From the NCBI RefSeq assembly GCF_008801925.2, contig NZ_CP062803.1, positions 4,464,001 to 4,528,000 of the forward strand: a stretch of DNA of 64,000 nucleotides, given 5' to 3'. The position numbers and the translations under genes are program-made. Under the pieces are notes generated by a model, which was not told the origin of the DNA, did not search any database, and saw nothing but the letters and a program-made list of their open reading frames with translations. Origin of the DNA: Cupriavidus basilensis. Its GTDB lineage: Bacteria > Pseudomonadota > Gammaproteobacteria > Burkholderiales > Burkholderiaceae. The first letter of the stretch is position 1. Each line of letters starts with the position of its first letter. Below, one piece after another: positions 53,130 through 62,332 of this stretch.

Positions 53130-54599
53130 TCATTCCCCGATCGGCAGCGACAGGACCGCCCGAACCCCTTTGCCCTGCAGCGCGATTCCCAGCGCGACCG
53201 TTCCCCCGAAGCGTGCCGCCATTTCGCGGGAAATCGCCAGCCCCAGGCCGGAGCCCGGTTCCACATTCCCGACCCGGCGGTAGAACCGTGCAAATACCTT
53301 CTCGCGTTCCTCGGCAGGAATGCCGGGCCCGTCGTCCTCCACCACCAGGCGGGCGGCGTCCCCGATGCGCGCGGCGGAAAGCGTGATGCGGCTGCCGCGC
53401 GGCGAATACTGGATCGCGTTGTGGACAAGATTGGCAAAGGCTTCGCGCAACAGCGCGGCATCGGCCCGTACCGGCAGCGCCAGTCCCTGCGGCCGCTCCC
53501 AGCCAAAGTCCTGCTGCTTGCCGCGCGCCAGCGGCAAGTAGTCCAGCGCCACCTGCTCGGCCACGGCCACGGCGTCGATCAGCTCCAGCGGTTCGGCGTC
53601 GCCGGGCGCGTCGCTGCCCGGGTGCTGCCGTACCCGCGCCAGCGCCAGCAACTGGTTGGTCAGGCGCGCGGCCTGCTCCAGCTGCGTGACGATGCCGCCT
53701 ACCGCCTCCCCTGCGGCATCCCGCGCGCGCGCCGGGTCGGCGCTGGCGCAAAGCTGGCGCTGGGCGAATTCGGCTTGCGTCTTGAGGATGGCCAGCGGCG
53801 TGCGCAATTGGTGCGCGGCGTCGGCGATGAATTGCGCCTGGGCCTGCGTCATGGCGGCCGAGCGCGAGACGTGCAGGTTGACCGCATCGACCAGCGGGCG
53901 GACTTCCATGGGCACATGGTCGAAGGCCAGCGGCGTGAGGTCGTCGGCGGAGCGCGCCTGCACGTCGTCGCGCACGCGCGCCAGCGGGCGCAGCACATAG
54001 GTGATGCCGGCCACCAGGATGCCCGCGCTGATCAGGATCAGCAGCACGTCGCGCGCCAGCGCACCGCGCCACACGGTGGCGATCAGTGCAAAGCGCGGCT
54101 CGGCGGTTTCGGCCACCTGCACGATCACGCGCATGTGGGCGTTGGGGCGATACACCGGGTGCGCCAGCACGGCAATGCGCACCGGGTCGCCGCGATAGTC
54201 GGCGTCGTAGAAGCGCGGCTGGTTGCTGGCGATCGCTCCCTTGGGCAGCGGCAGGTCGTCGTAGCCGGTGACGGTTTCGATCTTGCCGTTGCGCTCCAGC
54301 GAGACGCGGTAGAAGACATGGGTCTGCGCCGCGGTTTCGAACATCTCCATGGCGGCGTCCGGCAGCGCGATCTGCACGCTTTCGCCGGCCATGCCGATGG
54401 CGTTGTCGATGGCGCGCACCGAGCCGTACAGCGAGCGGTCGTACGCTGCGTTGGCGGCATCGCGCAGCGTGCCGTAGGTCAGCCACGTGTCGAGCGCCAT
54501 CATGGCCGCCAGCGCGGGCACGAGCAGCAGCAGCAACTGGCGGCGCAGGCTGCCTTGCAGCCAGCGCCGCAACCAGTGCCGTGGCAGGCGGCGCAGCAT
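53130..54599 (-). CDS. Sensor histidine kinase (TctE-like)
   Basis: A 489-residue membrane sensor kinase. There is a first membrane segment near residues 18 to 36 (LLLLLVPALAAMMALDTWL) and a second near residue 175 (ALARDVLLILISAGILVAGI), with a periplasmic sensor domain between. HAMP-like and HisKA parts follow with the phospho-accepting His in IADAAHQLRTPLAILKTQAE, then the ATP-binding N-box (REAFANLVHNAIQYSP) and DDGPGIP, GSGLGLAI. The layout fits TctE, which senses tricarboxylates and phosphorylates TctD. It overlaps the regulator gene by one base (TGATG). Confidence 0.92.
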   Translation of the reverse strand: MLRRLPRHWLRRWLQGSLRRQLLLLLVPALAAMMALDTWLTYGTLRDAANAAYDRSLYGSVRAIDNAIGMAGESVQIALPDAAMEMFETAAQTHVFYRVSLERNGKIETVTGYDDLPLPKGAIASNQPRFYDADYRGDPVRIAVLAHPVYRPNAHMRVIVQVAETAEPRFALIATVWRGALARDVLLILISAGILVAGITYVLRPLARVRDDVQARSADDLTPLAFDHVPMEVRPLVDAVNLHVSRSAAMTQAQAQFIADAAHQLRTPLAILKTQAEFAQRQLCASADPARARDAAGEAVGGIVTQLEQAARLTNQLLALARVRQHPGSDAPGDAEPLELIDAVAVAEQVALDYLPLARGKQQDFGWERPQGLALPVRADAALLREAFANLVHNAIQYSPRGSRITLSAARIGDAARLVVEDDGPGIPAEEREKVFARFYRRVGNVEPGSGLGLAISREMAARFGGTVALGIALQGKGVRAVLSLPIGE

Positions 54600-55273
54600 C
54601 AGGGCTGTCCTTCCGGTTCCAGCAGGTAGCCGAAGCCGCGCAGCGTGACGATGGTCACACCGTGGCCCGAGAGCTTCTTGCGCAGCCGGTAGACCAGCAC
54701 TTCGATGGCATCGGGGCTGACGTCGGCATCGAGCGAGAACACCTTGTCGAGCAGTTGTGCCTTGGTCAGCGGCTGGCCGCTCTTGGCCAGCAGCGCGCCC
54801 AGCAGGGTCGATTCACGCGGGGTCAGCGCGAGCGGCGCCCCTTCGAGCGTGAAGCTGCGCGTTTCGCCGTCGAACACCAGCGTGCCGCACTGCAGGCGCG
54901 GATGGGCGCGGCCGCGGCTACGCCGGATCAACGCCAGGATGCGGGCTTCCAGCTCGGCAATGGCAAAGGGCTTGGGCAGGTAATCGTCGGCGCCGAGGTT
55001 GAGGCCGCGCACGCGCTCGTCGAGCGTGTCTTGCGCGGTCAGGATCAGCACCGGGGTGCGGTCGTCGCGCCCGCGCATGGATTTGAGCACGGCCAGCCCG
55101 TCCTTGCCGGGCAGGCGCAGGTCCAGCACCACCACGTCGTATTCCTCGGCCATCAGCCGCGCCTCGGCCTGCAGGCCATCGGCCACATGCTCGATGACGA
55201 AGCCGCCCTGCTCCAGGGCACGCGCAACCCAGCGCGCCAGTTCAATCTCGTCTTCCACCAGCAATAAGCGCAC
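54599..55273 (-). CDS. Response regulator, OmpR family (TctD-like)
   Basis: A 224-residue response regulator with an N-terminal receiver domain and a C-terminal winged-helix DNA-binding domain. Receiver residues: VEDE, the phospho-accepting Asp in VVVLDLRLPGKDGL, Thr in ILTAQD and Lys in DYLPKPFAI. The DNA-binding domain ends with VLVYRLRKKLSGHGVTIVTLRGFGY. The GTG start at 55273 is preceded by GGGGAGGA; no ATG fits. It probably activates the nearby tct operon in response to a carboxylate. Confidence 0.93.
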   Translation of the reverse strand: MRLLLVEDEIELARWVARALEQGGFVIEHVADGLQAEARLMAEEYDVVVLDLRLPGKDGLAVLKSMRGRDDRTPVLILTAQDTLDERVRGLNLGADDYLPKPFAIAELEARILALIRRSRGRAHPRLQCGTLVFDGETRSFTLEGAPLALTPRESTLLGALLAKSGQPLTKAQLLDKVFSLDADVSPDAIEVLVYRLRKKLSGHGVTIVTLRGFGYLLEPEGQP

Positions 55274-55449
55274 GGCGGTCCTCCCCTGCCAGATAAGCGT
55301 CCGTTTGAAATCATGCGAAGGCTTTGCCGCCATGGCTGGCAAGGCCGCCGCCCCCGCGAGGACACGCCGCGGGCGCTTATAATACCTCCGCCCCGGGCTG
55401 CGCGCGGCGAGTGCGCCATGGCCCCTTTTGGCCACCGATGTCACCACCG

Positions 55450-56676
55450 ATGGTTCCCGCCTTGCGCAAGCTGCCCCCTTCCCCATCCCCCTTGCTTTCC
55501 CCCTTCGTGCCTTCTTCCACGGTTGCCGGACTACCCGCAAGCTGGCACCGGCGGCGCGTCATGACCGGTGCCGCAGCGGCTACGCTGGCGGGGCTGAGCC
55601 ATGGCGTGCATGCCCAGGGCGTGCCGCCGGTGCCGGCGGGCTACCCGGCAAGCTACGCCGAGATCATCGCGCGGGGCGTGCAGGAAGGCTCGGTCAACGT
55701 GCATGCCTCCACCGACGTGGAGATCGCGCGGCCGCTGCTGGCCGCGTTCGAGGCACGCTACCCTGGCATCAAGGTGCGCTATCAGGACCTCAATACGCTG
55801 GAGCTGAACGGCCGTTTCCTGGCCGATAGCGCCGCGCTGGGCGCGGGCCAGGTGGGCGGCCCCGACTACGCCGACGTGCTATGGAGCACGGCAATGGACC
55901 TGCAGATCAAGCTCGTCAACGATGGCCATGCCCTGCGCTACCCCTCGCCCGAGCGCGCCGGCCTGCCGGCGTGGGCTGCCTGGCGCGACGAAGCCTGGGG
56001 CACCACCTTCGAGCCTGCCGTGATCGTCTACAACCGCCGCCATTTTGCCGGCATGCGCACGCCGCGCAGCCGCACCGGCCTGGCGCGCCTGCTGCAGGAA
56101 AACACACCGCGCTGGCGCCAGCGGGTGGTGACCTACGATGTCGAAAAGTCCGGGGTGGGCTACCTGCTGGCGCAGCAGGACGCGCGCATGGGCGATGAGT
56201 TCTGGTACCTGGCCCAGGCGCTGGGGCGCTGCGGCGTGCAGTTGTCCGCGTCCACCGCGAACATGATCGAGCGCATCGCCTCCGGCGAATTCGTGATGGG
56301 CTACAACCTGCTGGGTTCGTACGCGCTGTCGCTGATGGAGCGCGGGGCGGAGATCGATGTCATCGCGCCGCGCGACTACACGCTGGTGATGTCGCGCGTG
56401 GCCTTCATCGCGCGCCGCGCGCCCCATCCCAACGCGTCCCGGCTATGGCTGGATTTCCTGCTCTCGCGTGCGGGCCAGACGTTGCTGGGGCAGAGCGCCT
56501 CGCAGCTCTACACGATCCGCACCGACACCGAGAGCGAGCACACCGCCGCGGCGCTGTCGGAGCGGCTGGGCTACGCGCTCAAGCCGATCAGCGTCGGCCC
56601 CGGCCTGCTGGCGGCGCAGGACACCCTGCGCAAGCGCAATTTCCTGGCGCGCTGGCGCGAGGCCGTGCGCGGCTGA
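55450..56676 (+). CDS. ABC-type extracellular solute-binding protein
   Basis: A 408-residue periplasmic binding protein of the iron/spermidine-type ABC cluster: VNVHASTDVEIARPLLAAFE, YPGIKVRYQDLNTLELNGRF and DVLWSTAMDLQIKLV. A signal peptide with an RRR-x-M motif (HRRRVMTGAAAATLAGLS) precedes it, which could be a Tat signal. The start at 55450 is uncertain; 55561 and 55438 are alternatives. No ABC permease is adjacent. Its place divergent from the TctD/TctE pair suggests it belongs to the same regulon or senses carboxylates for the kinase, as seen in some Burkholderiales. Confidence 0.82.
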   Translation: MVPALRKLPPSPSPLLSPFVPSSTVAGLPASWHRRRVMTGAAAATLAGLSHGVHAQGVPPVPAGYPASYAEIIARGVQEGSVNVHASTDVEIARPLLAAFEARYPGIKVRYQDLNTLELNGRFLADSAALGAGQVGGPDYADVLWSTAMDLQIKLVNDGHALRYPSPERAGLPAWAAWRDEAWGTTFEPAVIVYNRRHFAGMRTPRSRTGLARLLQENTPRWRQRVVTYDVEKSGVGYLLAQQDARMGDEFWYLAQALGRCGVQLSASTANMIERIASGEFVMGYNLLGSYALSLMERGAEIDVIAPRDYTLVMSRVAFIARRAPHPNASRLWLDFLLSRAGQTLLGQSASQLYTIRTDTESEHTAAALSERLGYALKPISVGPGLLAAQDTLRKRNFLARWREAVRG

Positions 56677-56700
56677 GTGGCTCGCGCGCCGCTGTGGCGA

Positions 56701-57468
56701 TCAGCCCGGTAGCGCTTTGGTGGCGAGAGTCTGCGCAGCCCGCCTGGTCTCGGTCTCGGCCTCGGCCTTCTTCTTGGCTTCCTGGCACATCGAGGCCACT
56801 TCTTCCTCTAGCTTCGGCACGGGACGCGCCACATAGCCCTGGCGCAAGGCCGGCGAGAGCTTGAGGGTGTCGATGAAGGCATCGGCCACCCGCTCGGCAT
56901 TGCTCTCGAGATCGAAATCCTCGGGGGCGAACAACCAGTGCGACAGCATTCCGCCAATCGAGGCGTGGAACACATTGACGGCCAGGTCCAGGTCGAGGTC
57001 GGCCGGCAACTGCCCGCGGTCGACAGCCATGCGCAGGTGCTCGCGCATCTTCACCGTGCCCTCCTGGTGCGACTGGCGCTGCCGCTCGAAGATGGCGCCG
57101 TTGTCCGCCACCATCTCGCACTTGTGGAAAACGATCTCGAACACGCGCCGCCATTGCGGGTTTTCCACGGTCTGGCGCATCACAAAGGCGCAGATGTCGC
57201 GGATGCTGGCAAGCGGGTCTTCCTGGCTGGCGATGCGTCCCGGCTCGCACAGGGCCTCGAGCGGCAGGTGGACGCGGTCGGACATTGCGGCGAAGACATC
57301 GCTTTTGTTCTTGAAATGCCAGTAGATGGCGCCGCGCGTCACGCCGGCCGCCTCCGCGATATCGGCTAGCGAAGGGCGGGCAACGCCGCGGGCGTGAAAG
57401 ACCGCCTCGGCCGCGTCGAGAATGCGATGGCGTGTTTCAAGCGCCTCTTCCTTTGTGCGTCGGACCAT
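56701..57468 (-). CDS. TetR family repressor of the adjacent efflux operon (AcrR-like)
   Basis: A 255-residue TetR regulator. The N-terminal helix-turn-helix is DIAEAAGVTRGAIYWHFKNK, the classic AcrR/TtgR-type recognition region, and the C-terminal ligand-binding helices follow, ending in a Glu/Lys-rich tail. It is divergent from the acrAB-oprM-like genes, with an AcrR-like operator between them. It presumably represses them and perhaps itself, and lets go when a drug binds. The ATG at 57468 is chosen since TTR-like MVRRTKEEALETR opens the fold. Confidence 0.92.
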   Translation of the reverse strand: MVRRTKEEALETRHRILDAAEAVFHARGVARPSLADIAEAAGVTRGAIYWHFKNKSDVFAAMSDRVHLPLEALCEPGRIASQEDPLASIRDICAFVMRQTVENPQWRRVFEIVFHKCEMVADNGAIFERQRQSHQEGTVKMREHLRMAVDRGQLPADLDLDLAVNVFHASIGGMLSHWLFAPEDFDLESNAERVADAFIDTLKLSPALRQGYVARPVPKLEEEVASMCQEAKKKAEAETETRRAAQTLATKALPG

Positions 57469-57617
57469 GATGTTCTCTGGTGCCGGCCACGACGGACCGG
57501 TCTGGTTCTGTCTCCCTGAGTGCTGGCAGTGAAGCCCGCCTTGCACTGTGCGCGCCGCGCTGGCGCGTTAGGACGTGGGTTATATAGAGCGGTTATCGCC
57601 GCGTTGCAACAAGTTCT

Positions 57618-57645
57618 TACATACATGCTTGAATGTATATATAAT
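57618..57645. promoter_or_regulatory. AcrR-like operator and -10 box
   Basis: TACATACAT at 57618..57626 faces ATGTATATA at 57633..57641, an inverted repeat with one mismatch. It matches the E. coli acrAB operator layout closely. TATAAT at 57640..57645 gives a -10 that overlaps the site. It lies 149 bases upstream of the tetR start and about 270 before the efflux genes. Confidence 0.75.
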
Positions 57646-57748
57646 ACGCGTTCGCCTGACTTTCGGCCAGCCCATCGGCGTGATGGCCTGGCAGACGGCG
57701 GCGCGCACCGCTCCACGGTTCACGCTGCCATGTCGGCATGTCGTTACT

Positions 57749-57793
57749 AATTTGCAACCTTTCGTCGCATGTGCCACGTCAGTGTTGCAAATT
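57749..57793. repeat. Inverted TTGCAA repeats in the efflux leader
   Basis: AATTTGCAAC at 57749..57758 and GTTGCAAATT at 57784..57793 form a perfect 10-base inverted repeat, with a related GTTGCAAC at 57603..57610. It could be a second operator or a leader hairpin. Confidence 0.4.
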
Positions 57794-57915
57794 GTGGCTA
57801 GCATTACTCTTTTTGCCCGCCTCTGTGCCATCTGCCAGCGGTGGGCCGCGCCGTATCCGGAAGCGACACCGGGAGCACATGCGGCCGATCTCAAATTGCC
57901 ATCATGGGGTTATCG

Positions 57916-59148
57916 ATGAGGAAGTCCCAACGTATTACTTGCGTTGCCGCTGCCGTGTTGTCGGCGCTTGCGCTGTCCGCCTGCGGCGAAAAGAAGCCAC
58001 AGGGCGGCGCCATGCCGCCGCCGGAAGTGGGTGTCGTTACCGTCACGCCTACGACCGTTTCTGTCATCAATGAACTGCCGGGCCGCCTCGAAGGCGTGCG
58101 CACCGCCGAAGTGCGGGCGCGGGTTGCCGGCATCGTGCTGTCCCGCAACTACACGGAAGGCGGCGAGGTCAAGGCAGGCCAGTTGCTGTTCAAGATTGAT
58201 CCCGCGCCCTACCAGGCACAGCTCGAGTCGGCCAAGGCCAGCCTTGCCCGCGCCGAAGCCAACGCCGTGGCCGCCCGCCAGAAGGCCGAGCGCTACAAGC
58301 CGCTGGTCGCCGTCAACGCGGTGAGCAAGCAGGAATACGACGAAGCCGTGGCGGCCGCGGGCCAGGCCACTGCCGACATCGCCTCGGCCAAGGCGGCCGT
58401 TTCCACCGCCCAGATCAACCTCGGCTACACCGCCGTCACCGCGCCCATCAGCGGCCGCGTGGGCCGCGCGCTGGTGACCGAAGGTGCGCTGGTCGGCAGC
58501 GGCGAAGCCACCAAGCTGGCCACGGTCGAGCAGGTCGACCCGATCTGGGTGACCTTCACCCAGCCCGCGAGCGAAGTGATGAAGCTGCGCCGCGCCATCG
58601 AGAGCGGCAAGGTCAAGGGTGTCGACGGTGGCGCGCGCGTCCACCTGTTCATCGAGGACGGCCGCGAGTACGAGCAAACCGGCAAGCTGCTGTTCTCGGA
58701 CATGACGGTTGACCCGACCACCGGCGCCATCACGCTGCGCGCGCAGTTCCCCAACCCCAAGCGCGAGCTGCTGTCGGGCACCTTCGTGCGCGTCAAGATC
58801 GAGCAAGGCGTGGACGAAAACGCGCTGACCGTGCCGCAACGCGCGCTGATCCGCAATGCGCAAGGCGCATCGGTGATGGTGGTGGGCGGCGACGGCAACG
58901 TCGCGGCCGTGCCGGTCAAGGCGCCCCAGGCCATCGGCGAGAGCTGGATCGTCACCGAGGGCCTCAAGGGTGGCGAGAAGGTGATCGTCGAGGGCTTGCA
59001 GAAGGTCAAGGTCGGCGCGCCCGCCAAGGCCGTGCCGTTTGTCTCGAAGACCGCCGCCGCCTCGGCTCCCGACGCGCAGCCGGCCGCCAGCGGAGCCTCG
59101 GCTCCTGCCGCGGTGACCGCGGACAAGGCCGACGCCAAGCAGGGCTAA
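57916..59148 (+). CDS. RND efflux periplasmic adaptor lipoprotein (AcrA-like)
   Basis: A 410-residue membrane-fusion lipoprotein. The signal ends in ALSACGEKK with a lipobox. The chain shows RARVAGIVLSRNYTEGGEVK, the alpha-hairpin (SAKASLARAEANAVAARQKA) and the barrel part IWVTFTQPASEVMKLRR. It bridges the inner-membrane AcrB-like pump to the outer-membrane channel, both encoded right downstream. The start at 57916 gives the proper lipoprotein signal; ATG codons at 57904 and earlier are possible. Confidence 0.93.
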   Translation: MRKSQRITCVAAAVLSALALSACGEKKPQGGAMPPPEVGVVTVTPTTVSVINELPGRLEGVRTAEVRARVAGIVLSRNYTEGGEVKAGQLLFKIDPAPYQAQLESAKASLARAEANAVAARQKAERYKPLVAVNAVSKQEYDEAVAAAGQATADIASAKAAVSTAQINLGYTAVTAPISGRVGRALVTEGALVGSGEATKLATVEQVDPIWVTFTQPASEVMKLRRAIESGKVKGVDGGARVHLFIEDGREYEQTGKLLFSDMTVDPTTGAITLRAQFPNPKRELLSGTFVRVKIEQGVDENALTVPQRALIRNAQGASVMVVGGDGNVAAVPVKAPQAIGESWIVTEGLKGGEKVIVEGLQKVKVGAPAKAVPFVSKTAAASAPDAQPAASGASAPAAVTADKADAKQG

Positions 59149-59178
59149 TCACAGCGCAATTCGAAGGGAGCCAGTGTT

Positions 59179-62100
59179 ATGGCCAAGTTTTTTATTGACC
59201 GGCCGGTGTTCGCGTGGGTGCTTGCGCTGATCATCGTGCTGGGGGGCTTGCTGTCGGTGGTGCAACTGCCGATCGCCCAGTACCCCAACATCGCCCCGCC
59301 GACGATCTCGGTCACGGCGACCTATCCGGGCGCATCCGCCAAGACGCTTGAAGACTCGGTCACCACGGTGATCGAGCAAGAGCTCAACGGCATTCCCGGG
59401 CTGCTTTACTACAACTCCACCAGTGAAGCCACCGGCCTGTCGACGATCACGATCGCCTTCCAGCCGGGCTCCAACATCGACCTGAACTCGGTCGAGGTGC
59501 AAAACCGCCTCAAGCGCGTGGAAGCGCGCCTGCCGGCGGAAGTGCGCCAGCAGGGCGTGCGCGTGGACAAGGCCGGGAACAACTACATGATGTTCCTGAC
59601 GGTCACGTCCAAGTCCGGGCAGGCCGACGCCATCCAGCTGGGCAACTACATCTCGTCCAGCGTGATCGACTCGATCCGCCGCGTGCCGGGCGTGGGCCAG
59701 GCCGACCTGTTCGGCACCGAGTACGCCATGCGCATCTGGGTGGACCCGGCCAAGCTGACCGGCTTCAACCTGACGCCGCAGGACGTCACCGCCGCCATCT
59801 CGGAGCAGAACGTCCAGGTCGCCGTGGGCGAGCTGGGCGGCACGCCGTCGCCCAAGGGCACGGAACTCAACGCCACCGTCACCACCGAGAGCCGCCTCAC
59901 CACGCCGGAGCAGTTCGCCAACATCCTGCTGCGCACGAACCCGGACGGCTCCTCGGTGCGCATCAAGGACATCGGCCGCGTCGAGCTCGGCGGTGCCGAC
60001 TACTCCACGCTGGCCCGTACCAACGGCAAGGCGTCGGCGGCCATCGCCATCAAGCTGGCCCCGAGCGGCAACGCCCTGGCCACGGCCACCGCGGTGCGCG
60101 CCAAGATGGAAGAGCTCTCCAAGTTCTTCCCGGCCGACTACCAGTACACCGTGCCTTACGACACCTCGGCCTTCGTCAAGATCTCGATCGAGGAAGTGAT
60201 CAAGACCCTGGTCGAAGCCGTGGTGCTGGTGTTCCTGGTGATGTACCTGTTCCTGCAGAACATCCGCGCGACCATCATCCCGACGGTGGTGGTGCCGGTG
60301 GCCCTGCTGGGTACCACGGGCATGCTGCTGGCCTTCGGCTTCTCCATCAACGTGCTGACGATGTTCGGCATGGTGCTGGCGATCGGTATCCTGGTGGATG
60401 ATGCGATCGTGGTGGTGGAAAACGTCGAGCGGATCATGAGCGAGGAAGGACTCTCGCCACGCGACGCCACGCGCAAGGCCATGGGCCAGATCACCGGCGC
60501 TATCGTCGGCATTACGCTGGTGCTGACCGCGGTGTTCATCCCGATGGCGTTCTTCTCGGGCTCGGTGGGTAACATCTACCGCCAGTTCTCGCTGTCGCTG
60601 ATCGCGTCGATCGCGTTCTCGGCGCTGCTGGCCCTGACGCTCACGCCGGCGCTGTGCGCCACGTTGCTCAAGCCGGTCGAGGCTGGCCACCACCATGAGA
60701 AGAAGGGTTTCTTCGGCTGGTTCAACCGCACCTTCGCACGCGCCGCCACCGGCTACCAGAGCATGGTGGGCCGCATCCTGGCGCGCGCCGGGCGCTACCT
60801 GATCATCTACGCGCTCATCATCGTCGGCATGGTGGTGCTGTTCAAGCGCCTGCCCTCGTCCTTCCTCCCCGAGGAAGACCAGGGCTACATGATCACGGTG
60901 GTGCAGCTGCCCAACGGCGCCACGCAGGAACGTACCATCGGCGTGCTCAAGCAGATCGAGGACTACTACCTGCAGAAGGAATCCAAGGTGGTGGACCAGA
61001 TGATCACCGTGGCGGGCTTCTCCTTCTTCGGCCGCGGCCAGAACGGCGGTATCGCGTTCGTGCGCCTGAAGGACTGGAAGGACCGCTCCGGCAAGGACGA
61101 GACCGCGCAGGCACTGGTTGGCCGGGCGTTTGGTGCGCTGTCCTTCATCAAGGACGCCATCATCTTCCCGCTTAACCCGCCGGCAATCTCCGAGCTGGGC
61201 AACTCCTCGGGCTTCGACTTCCGCCTGCAGGACCGCACCGGCCAGGGTCACGCCAAGCTGATGGAAGCGCGCAACATGATGCTCGGCATGGCCGCGAAGA
61301 ATCCTGCGCTGGTGGGCGTTCGCCCCGAAGGCCAGGAAGACGCGCCGCAGCTGCAGATCGACATCGACCGCGAGAAGGCACGCGCGCTGGGTGTTTCGGT
61401 GGCCAATATCAACTCGACGCTGGCCATCGCGTTCGGCTCATCCTACGTCAACGACTTCATCTACGAAGGCCGTGTGCGCAAGGTGATCGCCCAGGCGGAC
61501 GGCAACGACCGCAAGCTGCCCGACGACCTGACCAAGCTGCGCGTGAGGAACAGCAACGGCGACATGGTTGCGTTCGCTGCCTTTGCCACCTCCAAGTGGA
61601 TCATGGGCTCGCCGCGCCTGGAGCGTTACAACGGCTTGCCGGCGGTGAAGATCGCTGGCCAGGCCGCTCCGGGACGCAGTACCGGCGAAGCCATGAAGAT
61701 CATGGAAGACAACTTCGCCAAGCTGCCGCCGGGCTTCGGCTTCGAGTGGTCGGGCCAGTCTTATGAAGAGCGCCTGGCCGGTTCGCAAGAGCCGATGCTG
61801 TACACGCTGTCGCTGATCATCGTGTTCCTGTGCCTGGCCGCGCTCTATGAGAGCTGGTCGATCCCGGTCGCGGTGCTGCTGGTGGTGCCGCTCGGCGTGC
61901 TCGGCGCGCTGCTCGGCGTGACCCTGCGCGGCATGCCCAACGACGTGTACTTCAAGGTGGGCCTGATCGCGACGATTGGCTTGTCGGCGAAGAACGCCAT
62001 CCTGATCGTGGAATTCGCCAAGGATCTGCAGGCCCAGGGCCGCAGCGTCATCGACGCTACGCTCGAAGCCGTGCACCTGCGGTTCCGCCCGATCCTGATG

Positions 62101-62331
62101 ACCTCGATGGCCTTTATCCTGGGCGTGCTCCCGCTGGCGATCGCCAGCGGCGCGGGCTCGGGTGGCCAGCGCGCCATCGGTACCAGCGTGATCGGCGGCA
62201 TGATCACGGCCACGGTGCTGGCGATTTTCCTGGTGCCGGTGTTCTTCGTGGTGATCCGTAGCCGCTTCAAGGGCAGCAAGCGCGAGCAGATGCTGAACGA
62301 GCAAGGGCTCGAACCCAAGGAAGGAATCTGA
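59179..62331 (+). CDS. RND multidrug efflux permease (AcrB-like)
   Basis: A 1050-residue HAE1 pump, with the N-terminus MAKFFIDRPVFAWVLALI identical in style to AcrB/MexB. Proton-relay aspartates are in LAIGILVDDAIVVVENVERI. Large porter loops follow TM1 and TM7, and the C-terminal GLSAKNAILIVEFAKDL segment is typical. It exports drugs, bile-like compounds or solvents in a trimer with the AcrA-like adaptor, 30 bases upstream, and the OprM-like channel just downstream. AAGGGAGCCAG precedes the ATG. Confidence 0.96.
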   Translation: MAKFFIDRPVFAWVLALIIVLGGLLSVVQLPIAQYPNIAPPTISVTATYPGASAKTLEDSVTTVIEQELNGIPGLLYYNSTSEATGLSTITIAFQPGSNIDLNSVEVQNRLKRVEARLPAEVRQQGVRVDKAGNNYMMFLTVTSKSGQADAIQLGNYISSSVIDSIRRVPGVGQADLFGTEYAMRIWVDPAKLTGFNLTPQDVTAAISEQNVQVAVGELGGTPSPKGTELNATVTTESRLTTPEQFANILLRTNPDGSSVRIKDIGRVELGGADYSTLARTNGKASAAIAIKLAPSGNALATATAVRAKMEELSKFFPADYQYTVPYDTSAFVKISIEEVIKTLVEAVVLVFLVMYLFLQNIRATIIPTVVVPVALLGTTGMLLAFGFSINVLTMFGMVLAIGILVDDAIVVVENVERIMSEEGLSPRDATRKAMGQITGAIVGITLVLTAVFIPMAFFSGSVGNIYRQFSLSLIASIAFSALLALTLTPALCATLLKPVEAGHHHEKKGFFGWFNRTFARAATGYQSMVGRILARAGRYLIIYALIIVGMVVLFKRLPSSFLPEEDQGYMITVVQLPNGATQERTIGVLKQIEDYYLQKESKVVDQMITVAGFSFFGRGQNGGIAFVRLKDWKDRSGKDETAQALVGRAFGALSFIKDAIIFPLNPPAISELGNSSGFDFRLQDRTGQGHAKLMEARNMMLGMAAKNPALVGVRPEGQEDAPQLQIDIDREKARALGVSVANINSTLAIAFGSSYVNDFIYEGRVRKVIAQADGNDRKLPDDLTKLRVRNSNGDMVAFAAFATSKWIMGSPRLERYNGLPAVKIAGQAAPGRSTGEAMKIMEDNFAKLPPGFGFEWSGQSYEERLAGSQEPMLYTLSLIIVFLCLAALYESWSIPVAVLLVVPLGVLGALLGVTLRGMPNDVYFKVGLIATIGLSAKNAILIVEFAKDLQAQGRSVIDATLEAVHLRFRPILMTSMAFILGVLPLAIASGAGSGGQRAIGTSVIGGMITATVLAIFLVPVFFVVIRSRFKGSKREQMLNEQGLEPKEGI

Positions 62332-62332
62332 C

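Noticed and set aside
53038..54486. A second minus-strand frame of 482 codons across the sensor kinase
   Set aside because: The kinase motifs are all in the other frame (53130..54599); this one is Arg/Ala/Gly-rich shadow.
59149..61251. A 700-codon open frame opposite acrB
   Set aside because: Low-complexity Asp/His/Arg/Gly-rich shadow of the pump gene.
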